Below are positions 56,310-64,000 of a DNA stretch of 64,000 nt, in pieces. Under the pieces are notes generated by a model. The model did not search any database and had not been told where the DNA came from. It saw nothing but the letters and a program-made list of their open reading frames with translations. Position numbers and translations under genes: made by a program. Position 1 is the first letter of the stretch, and each line of letters starts with the position of its first letter. The stretch spans positions 39,740,412-39,804,411 of the forward strand of contig CM029653.1 of NCBI GenBank assembly GCA_017311315.1, written 5' to 3'. Source of the DNA: Dendrocalamus latiflorus (lineage: Eukaryota; Streptophyta; Magnoliopsida; Poales; Poaceae).

Positions 56310-56977
56310 TGTGGGACAACTGTGAAACAACATTACCATTACCCAAAAAAAATCACTTGTTGTCGCATGCCTCCACCAGAAGTAGAATGATACATTTTTC
56401 CCCTTCCGTCAGGTATATTTCAATTCCTGTTTGTTCACTGTTGCAAGAGTGACTATACAAGACATTGTATTTTATCCTTATCTGACATACCACGTACCAT
56501 TGCGAATTGTTTACAGAATCACTCTTAACCTAAATACAGCTAATTTTTCAAACTTAAGCAACACAAAACAATCAGCATTCAGGAGACAACATAATTGACC
56601 TTTCTCTGTTGAAAAGATGGAGAAAGAGCATACTACATATAAAATTGGAGTCAAGGCTTCAACAAGCCAAACTCACACTCATTTTGTATCGTTTTTTCTT
56701 AACCTAAACACATTATCATCCACCTAATAGAAAAACCGTTGAAAGAGCTATACAGCTGACATAGTTCTAACTAGTAAATCAATCAGTTGTGCTTGCAATG
56801 TAATTTCAGCAGCTAATAGGGCTTGATTGTTTGGTTCCTCACTACGATGTGCCAACAGCCTTGAGAAAAGAGTGAGTATTGTGATGTGCTTTTTGTCCTC
56901 ATAGAGTAGCTATAAAATCATCATACTCAAGTAGCAATATAATAAAATTTGTTCATCTCTTATAAATACTTCTTGTC
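56310..56977. other. 3' flank of the PBF1 pseudogene
   Basis: AT-rich. No gene. The copia LTR similarity starts near 56978. Confidence 0.4.
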
Positions 56978-57869
56978 TTGGTTGATTTGTTTTTGTTTGG
57001 TTGGTTCTTTGCCTTTTCTCTCCCCTACTTGATCTTACTGGTGCTAAGAACGTATAAGTGATGGGGATGACTCATATAGATAAAATCCTATCCATCTAGA
57101 CACTGTGGTTTGCAAGAGATTGAAGTTGCCCAACCCTTGCATGTTTGGACATTTTCTTGAGAAATCGTGATTCGAGGATTTTGGCCTTAATTCATCGTAT
57201 GGTTTTGCTCGCCGTCACATACGGGAATATATCTAGAGCCAACTTGGCTATTTTTAACCCATGAGCAAGTTGTTTCTCAAATTTTTAAGATTTATCCGAT
57301 TTTGATGCAGCTTTGCATGTTTAGAGGAAAGATAGGGACTTTGGTTAGATGTGTGAAAAGTTTGATATCATTTTATCATAGATTTTGAAGTTTGCACCAA
57401 AAAGTGTTTGGACTCGGACTGCGTTTTGTTCTGGGAACAGGGGAGCAGTTAGAACGCTCTAAGGCTCAATCAGAGCAGTTCGACCATTTGTGGATTTGAG
57501 GTGGAAGGCTTAATTCGTAGAGCTGGCCCAATTAGTTTGGGCTTACCTCAACATGGACTAAGAGAGATCAACAAGTCTACGAATACCACGGTAAAAAGGA
57601 ACCGTGTCATTGTGGTTTATTCTCTTGCGCTCAATATATATTTAAGCAATTTACATTCATAGAATTAAATTGATTACTTGTCAACCTATGATTGCAAACC
57701 TTTAACATAGACTTAGGTTGTTAGTGCACTTAGCTGAACCTAATTGATTTAGGCCTTATTTGTACTAAACTGAATTGATTTATACTTTCGCATTATAAAC
57801 TTAGTTTTAGCCAAAGGAATTTTAAAACTGCATATTCACTCCCCTCTAGTCGGCCTCTTCGATCTTATA
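56978..57869 (+). mobile_element. Copia LTR, 5'-truncated
   Basis: Similar to the solo LTR at 31875-32740 from ttggttgattt onward, ending tcttcgatcttata (terminal CA mutated). A PBS follows at once. Confidence 0.7.
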
Positions 57870-57871
57870 AG

Positions 57872-57882
57872 TGGTATCAGAG
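57872..57882 (+). promoter_or_regulatory. Copia primer-binding site
   Basis: tggtatcagag, initiator-methionine tRNA site, three bases after the LTR end. Confidence 0.75.
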
Positions 57883-57927
57883 TTTGGTCTCTCATTTATT
57901 AGGTTTCATCGCATAGAGAGTTATAGG

Positions 57928-59204
57928 ATGGTTACTAGTGATATAGTGCACCTAGGTGAGACACGTCTATTCGATGGTACAAATTATGATATTTGGAAAA
58001 TCTACATGTCTTGTTATTTTAAGGACATGAGTTCTAAAATTTGGCGGATTATAGATGTGTACCTTTCCCCTCTATTAGATCATCTTGCTCCAACATTTGA
58101 GGAACAAAAATGCTTACATCTCGACGCTCAAGCAACTAACGCTTTATTTAGTACTTTGAGTGTAGAGGTGTTCAATACTATATGTAACCTTAAGAGCGCT
58201 CATGAGATGTGTACTAAAATTCAATATAATTATGAAATGTCCACCTCAACCGATGAGGATTGCATACAAAAGTGGATGTCGGAAGAAGAACGCTCAATCT
58301 CTAGCTTCGATGATGAAGAATCCACAAGTTCCTCCACATCAAGTTAGTGCTTCATGGCTAAAGGTAATTGAAAGATAAATAATGATAATGACAATGATGA
58401 CCCTACTTATGATGAGTTGATAAATATGCTAGATGACTTGAATGAGTACCTTGGCAAGAAGAAGTCAAAATTCAAAGTCTTGAATAAAGAATTTCTCTCT
58501 CAAGGATTCTTGTGACGAGATAAAGGAAGCTCATGAGACTCTCCTTCTCAAGAATCTCAACAAGTCCAAGGTGGATATAAGCATTACATGTGATTTATTA
58601 GATGATATGCCATATGTTGCTCCTAAGTCTTGCATTTCGTGTAAGGTTAGCATATCCTTCTCATGTGAGGATTTAATTGATATGCCTTGTTGCTCAAAAA
58701 TAGACGCTTCTATTTCCTCTATGTTTTTATGATACTAACTTTGTAGAGGAAAACAAAGAGCTCAAGGCTCAACTCACAAGATTGAGAAATGACTTGAAGA
58801 AAAGCTATAAAGGGAAGGCCTCTCTTGACAAAGTATTAGAAAACCAAATAAATTCAAGAAAAAAGTGAAGTGTATCCCAAAACAATTTAGAAACACAATT
58901 CAACAGTGTCAAATGCTTTGGATGCAACAAGAAGAACCACTTTGCCTCGGTGTGCCCCAACAAAATAGATGACAAGAAAAAGTCATCAATAAAGAGGCAA
59001 GCCGGCAATAAGTAATAAACAAAGACAAAGATCGGAACAAAATGCCAAACTTTCTACAATTACCAAGAGAAGGGATATTTTAGTAAGGATTGTCCCAAAA
59101 GTATCGTTCCTAAGCCATCTCTTCATAATGAGTATTATTTGCTTAGGAAAGATAGAAATGATAATATGTTTGGTAGGAATGTTAGTTCACCAAAATTTAT
59201 TGTT
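57928..59204 (+). pseudogene. Copia gag, decayed
   Basis: ATG 57928 runs to a stop at 58347 with LFDGTNYDIWKIYMSCYF, QATNALFSTLSVEVFNTI and LKSAHEMCTKIQ, the plant copia gag domain. A deletion joins NYE to an acidic SMSEEERSIS-like segment. Broken frames follow, with a good zinc knuckle CFGCNKKNHFASVC near 58911-58952 and a damaged second one (GYFSKDC). No protease or later domains follow before the LINE insertion. Confidence 0.75.
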
Positions 59205-59467
59205 AGGGCCATTTGCTTGAGGGATTGGAATGTATCTAAAGAATTAGCTTTGGATAGGAGCGCATGGAAGTTAACGATCCATGTATCAGAACCATAAAAA
59301 AGTTAGAGGCAGTGTTTAGGCTCTTGTTTCAGATAGCAGGTTGTACGGTTTAGGGTTTTAGCATTGTAGGTTTTATTTGAAGACTCATATCTCTTTGATC
59401 TTGAAAAGGTTTCATTCCTAGCCTACCCCAACTTGTTTAGGACAAAAGGTTTTGTTGTTGTTGTATT
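59205..59467 (+). mobile_element. RTE LINE 3' end inserted in the copia element
   Basis: Reads LRDWNVSKELALDRSAWKLT then IHVSEP, the C-terminus of plant RTE proteins. After it come the characteristic 3' UTR block cctaccccaacttgtttagg and a (ttg)n tail. Only about 260 bp long. Left boundary and TSD are uncertain. Opposite in strand to the LINE at 1513-2514. Confidence 0.75.
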
Positions 59468-60569
59468 TGGGTGTCCAAATCCATTGTGACTAACATTCAT
59501 GGACCCAACAAAATTTTGGGTACCAAAATATGCATAAATGCTTAATAGGTACTTGGAGAGGTATTAGAGGTTTGGCTCATTCATGATGAGGTGAATTACA
59601 CTATGTGCAAAATGGGAGCCACATTTGAGGATAATCTTACCACATCATGAACCAATGCCATCTCGGTAACAAGTACTTATTTTGAAATATGTTGCCTTGC
59701 TTTGTGTAGATTATATTACATGAAAATCTTTTAAAACGGGTACTCTTGCTCTTGTCTTAAAAGTTTATTATTCTAATCATGAGTAAGATAGAAGAGGCAC
59801 ATTAAGAGGGAGTGCTGAATCATAATCATGTATATCACATCCCTCATTGTGCCCAAATTGATTAAGTGCTAGTATTGATTTTCAAAATTGAGCCATTTAA
59901 CCAAAAGTCAAAAGTTGAAATTATTCGTATATCTTTGAAAAATTAGTTGAAAAATGTATACAAATGCATTTCAAAGATTTTAAAAAGGTTTTGGCTTTAG
60001 AAAAACTTATTTCAAGTAAAATTGAGTTTTCAACCTAAAACTAGCAATCTAGTATTTTGTTTTGACTTTAAACTCAAAAATTTGCCACAATCAATTCTAA
60101 AAAGAATTTAAAAAAGTGTTCAATACCAAAAACCTAGAGTTGACTATTTTAAATATTATTGGTGTTCAAAAGTTTTCCAAAAAGCCAACCAATTAAAAGT
60201 TATTTGGTTTTAAAACTTATCCAAAATTTTAAGTTGACTTAAGTGGTCATAATCTAGCACTTAAGTGAGTTTTGCTATTAAAGCTAGAATTATTGATATA
60301 TATCGGCTTACAAGGGTATTTACAACTCATACATAAAATTGAGTGCTAAAAATACCGTCACCTATGTATTCTTATAATCTTGAAGATTTTATTGAAGATG
60401 AGCTTGTTTCTGGAAAATAAAAGCATAATTTGTTAAAACTATATTTAAAAGAATTTTAATCTTGGTGTATAGTTGGAAATGCTCCACAAGTGGTTTATAT
60501 TTCTTTGTGAAAAAGTTTGGAGCAACTTACAGCATGGTATCAATTCTCTCATCTGAAATTCAAATCTTG
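59468..60569 (+). other. Decayed copia 3' sequence
   Basis: SKSIVTNIHGPNKI directly after the LINE continues a copia-like text, then AT-rich sequence with no readable domain. Confidence 0.35.
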
Positions 60570-60581
60570 GCATGCATTTTG

Positions 60582-60700
60582 TTGCAGTACAGTGCTACCG
60601 CAAGTTTCCAAGTGGTAGTACCGCAGAGCGGTATGACCGCATGTACCAAGCGGTACTACCACATAGCGGTATGTCCGTATTCTGAATGACGGTATGAACG
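60582..60700 (+). repeat. Cluster of gcggta / taccgc motifs
   Basis: Seven or more copies of taccgc, gcggta and accgca in both orientations within 120 bp, giving small overlapping hairpins. Confidence 0.75.
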
Positions 60701-60929
60701 TATATGGGAAAAATGGTTGCTTTGAGCTAAATTTTTTTATTTCCATTTTTCTTAGCCATTCTCTTTATTCCCAAAAGTCAAGTTGATTCTTTTATGCTTA
60801 CTAGCTTCCCTCAAATAAACTCTTGACCTCATATGCCATTTTGATCAGATTGAGATGCTTTTATCATAAAATGGCATTCTCTCTAAAAGTGGTACAGTTT
60901 TGCTCAACTTGACCTTGGCATGAGTTTCA

Positions 60930-61530
60930 TACTTGTATTTACAAGTGATATTATCTTTCTTCCTTTTAAAGTGATATCTAATTTATCCTCTTGTCAAGCA
61001 AAATATTTTCTTAACCAAGCTCTCTTCTATATGATATCTCTCCTATATGATATCTCCTCAAATGATATCATCCTCTTCCTACAAATGGTATCGGCTTCAA
61101 ATAATATCAAGCGAAAATGATATCTCCTCAAATGATCTTTCAAGGTTATTTCAAGTGGTTTACTAGTGATCTACAAGTGATACCTTATTTTTTCAAGATA
61201 AATTTAAATTGGTATTCACAAGTGGATTTCAATCCTTCAAGAGAAGATCAAGTGCTCAAATGGATCTTGTGGGATACTAGTTGATCATACAAAGTGATAT
61301 CAAGTTTTTACAAATAGAATCAATCACACTTGGTATTATGTATGCTCACAAGTGGTATCAAGTTTTTACACATGGATTTAATCAAACCTGATATCATTTA
61401 TGCTGATAAGTGGTATCAAGTTTTTACAAGTAGAATTAGTTATACTTGGTATAATTTATTTTCACAAGTGGTATCTAATATCATCATAAGTTATATAAAT
61501 GTAAAAGTGGTGTATGCTTTTTATGAAAAA
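60930..61530 (+). repeat. Diverged repeats around (a)agtggtatca
   Basis: More than ten occurrences of agtggtatca, aagtgatatc or aaatgatatc at 20-70-bp spacing. Near 61280-61470 they form a clearer 65-70-bp tandem (tggtatcaagtttttacaa). Confidence 0.7.
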
Positions 61531-62642
61531 GACAAAATGATCACAAAAGGTTAAAAGCATGTATTATGGAGAAAAGAAGAAATCTTTGATTCTGGGTGTT
61601 AGATGACTTAAGGAGAGAAAGTTTAAATAAAAAGAAAAAGGTGTGAAAAGGGAAGAAAAACAAGATAGAGGAGAATCCTTTGTATGTGAAAATAGAAAAA
61701 GAAATGCCAAGAGGAACTTTTGTGTAAGAGGAGTTTTTTTTGTGAAAAATTTATGTAGCATTTTGGGTTTGCTTAAATAAAAAGGGTAAATCATTAATAT
61801 TGGAAAAACTATTTTACCTATTTGCCCAAAAATATTTTATGGATCTTGAGTGTGCATGTGTTTCATTCTCATTTGCTTCATTTGATATTTTTTTGAAGTA
61901 AAACAACTATTGATATGCAAGATTAGTTTTTCAAAAGAAGCTTTTTGGTCAAAAATCAAATATCTTATTTAAAAAGGTAAAAGTTGTAAAAAAAACTAGG
62001 TGAAAATACTTAAATATGTATTTTAAATATTTTCAAAGCCTTTTGAGTAAAAATTTCTATTTTAGAAACTAAAAGGATAATTTGGCCTCAAAAGGATCTC
62101 ATGTAATCTTTTTTAATAAAAGACATATCTATATAAATCAAAATCTATTGAGTATTTGAAAAGTGGTCAATGATTTCAAACATTTCTCTAGTTCAAGGTT
62201 TTTTTTTTGCAAAAGACCAACCGTTGAAATGTTATACTCATTTGAATCTCATCCAAAAACTAGTATTGATCTAAAATGACCTATTCTTGCATATATTGAG
62301 TTTGGCTATTTGAGCTAGATTTTCTTGTGTATCTTGGCTTGAAATAGTATTTTTAACTCATATAAAGCTAAGAAAGTGACAAACTCCAAAAAATTCAAAT
62401 TGAATTATAAATATGGCCTTTTTTCAAGTTGTTTTGCTCCTTTAGGCTATACAAGTGAAGTTTGAGAAATTTTTGGCTTTTATTCAAAATTTATTGGTCT
62501 TTATTAAAATCAAACTCCCCAAATAGGTCATATGTGTCTATTTCATATTCTTTGTGACCAAGTAAGTTGGATTAATTGTCAAGCTCATTGTTTTGTCGAG
62601 ACTACATTTTGTTTGAATTTTCCCTTCGTTTTTGGTGATCAA
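61531..62642 (+). other. AT-rich non-coding DNA, probably copia 3' region
   Basis: No coding pattern. The end (tttttggtgatcaatgcca) resembles text before the 3' LTR of large copia elements and is cut by the next element. Confidence 0.35.
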
Positions 62643-63716
62643 TGCCAGGGTTCACTGACAGCCAGCCAAGCGTCAGTGGAAACATGGGACCAAGCAATCC
62701 AGTGACTTGGGGCATTAGAACTCGATTCCTCTCAATGAGAGCAACTACGGGTGGGAAGGAACATACCGGGAGGGGTGGCAGAGATTGGGAATGTCTAGGT
62801 TGTGCTGGCAACGACGGGGCTGAGCGGCGGTGAAGTGTGCTTGAGGGGAGCTCATCAGAGTAAATAGGAGAGCCTGGTAGTGGTTGGCGTGGCCTTGTGG
62901 TCTCCTAGTGGTGCTCTTACTGCAAGCAATCAATGAATGGGGCGATCAGCGGCCAGAACTGCTTTGGACGGTAGCTCGCCGGAGACAGAGGAGAAGTGGG
63001 AGCTCGGGTGGTTGGGGCTCAATTGAAGGCTAAGGGCGTTGGGTGAGGATGCTAGGAGGAGGGCGCCAGGCTTTATAGTGGTGGAGGAGAGGTGTGATGA
63101 CGTCATGCCATGATGGCGTCGCCTCAACCACTTCAATGTCGCCAGCGAAGATTTTGGATAGAGGCAATCTGGGTTGGTGTAGCGTCTCCCTTGGGTGGAT
63201 ACACGGGCACATGGTCCAATGTGAGGCAGGTATGCTTGGATGTGAAGGGGCGATGCAGCAATAGGCTGATGCGGTGCGGCGATGAAAGGGGAAAAGAGAG
63301 AGGCGACATTGGGCGCAGAGGGGTGGCTATGGGGTAGGGTGATGGGTGGCGGGGGCTAACACAAAGCCAGGATTCCAGGGACTGTAGAGGAGGCGAGAGG
63401 TGCAGCGTAGGCCGAGGTGCAAGCAGGTAGGCTCTGTGCGTGTGTGGCATGGCGAGGTGTGGGCGGTGTGCGACCTAGCATGCCCCGGGCACACTGGCCA
63501 TCGCAGGCCATATTTGGTCGGGTCTCACGGGCTATGGGTCGAGCCCAAGAGAAGAAAGAGTGCAACTGAACTAGGTCGAGCCCACGGACAAGAGAGATTT
63601 TGAAAGTTTGCTAAGAAATTTGAAATTCAGCTGAAAATGCTCAAATGGATTTGAATGAAATTTGGGCTTGAACAAGTTTGAGCAAGTGTACAAGTTGACA
63701 AAAATGGGATGTTATA
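62643..63716 (-). mobile_element. 3' LTR of a chromovirus-type gypsy element
   Basis: On the minus strand the LTR starts tataacatcccattttt (canonical TG changed to TA) right after the polypurine tract, and ends near ccctggca at 62643. The outer boundary is approximate because no second LTR lies in the window. Confidence 0.6.
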
Positions 63717-63733
63717 GATCCTACCCCTTTAAG
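63717..63733 (-). promoter_or_regulatory. Polypurine tract of the minus-strand gypsy element
   Basis: cttaaaggggtaggatc on the minus strand, adjoining the LTR start. Confidence 0.75.
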
Positions 63734-63791
63734 AAAAGAATCTTGACTTTGAGATTCAAGCTACTCAGAGAACAGGTACAGGTACTCTGCT

Positions 63792-64000
63792 TTAAGCTGA
63801 TCCCTCGTGCTCCCAAGTGGCTTCTCTTTTAGAGTGGTTGACCCATTGGACTTTGCAAAGACGGATGATCTGGCGCCTAGTCTGCTTCTCCATGACATCG
63901 AGAATGTTAATCGGGTGCTCTGGGTATGTTAGGTCCTTCTGAAGTCCGCTGGCTTCCACTGGGGCTTGTTCTTCAGGCACTCTAAGACATTTCTTGAGTT
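63792..64000 (-). pseudogene. Chromovirus pol C-terminus (partial, frameshifted)
   Basis: Enters from the right edge and reads LKKCLRVPEEQAP, TYPEHPINILDVMEKQTRRQ, CKVQWVNHSKREATWEHE, the integrase tail and chromodomain-like end of plant Tekay/Reina-type gypsy pol. Such domains steer integration to certain chromatin. The frame stops at 63792. One base out of frame the expected ending LKAEYLYLFSE followed by a stop is present, so a single-base indel near 63794-63800 has shortened the protein. Confidence 0.75.

Noticed and set aside
1..64000. CRISPR arrays, bacterial operons, rRNA, canonical tRNA genes
   Set aside because: None seen. The tandem arrays have no unique spacers, and the genome is a plant nuclear one with spliced genes.

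Overview
This is nuclear DNA from a grass (Poaceae). It is probably a panicoid or Andropogoneae relative, judging by the transposon families (RTE LINE tails, Tat-type gypsy, Ulp1-bearing CACTA, TRIM/SMART-like element). That placement is inference. Genes are sparse: I can support two intact host genes, one decayed host gene and one intact retrotransposon gag, plus one intact spliced antisense gene inside the same retrotransposon. Nearly all other sequence is nested mobile DNA.

Layout. 1-4.4 kb: a plus-strand FHA-domain gene (FHA2-like, three coding exons, 342 aa) whose first intron carries a 5'-truncated RTE LINE bounded by an 18-bp target-site duplication. 4.4-16.7 kb: non-genic DNA with several MITEs, a poly(A)-ended GC-rich retroposon-like block, tandem duplications and a 1.16-kb PIF/Harbinger-like element with G-rich cargo. 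16.8-18.8 kb: a minus-strand, five-exon short-PIN auxin transporter gene (PIN5-type, 372 aa).

19.3-26.6 kb: a rearranged Ty1/copia element. Its gag is split into two non-collinear halves that share a 12-bp overlap, and its LTR segments lie in large inverted repeats. 26.6-27.0 kb: a complete 408-bp TRIM. 27.2-30.9 kb: remains of a CACTA transposon with an Ulp1-like protease region, subterminal repeats and one terminus. 30.9-34.0 kb: decayed copia reverse transcriptase/RNase H split by an 866-bp solo LTR with matching TSD. 34.4-35.6 kb: a non-autonomous hAT element (8-bp TSD) with G-rich cargo.

36.9-48.4 kb: an 11.5-kb LTR retrotransposon with near-identical LTRs and a 5-bp TSD. It encodes gag plus a protease-like domain on the plus strand and a four-exon, 932-aa antisense gene. 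It has no recognisable reverse transcriptase or integrase and holds three different minisatellite arrays. This is the most unusual object in the window.

48.4-56.3 kb: a MITE cluster and a decayed 20S proteasome beta-6 (PBF1) gene. The pseudogene keeps its introns, and its first intron holds a 3.5-kb solo LTR. 57-62.6 kb: a decayed copia element interrupted by an RTE LINE tail. 62.6-64 kb: the 3' end and LTR of a minus-strand chromovirus-type gypsy element that runs off the window.

Functionally the FHA and PIN genes are independent. The retrotransposon gag and the antisense gene belong to one mobile unit that must borrow pol functions in trans.
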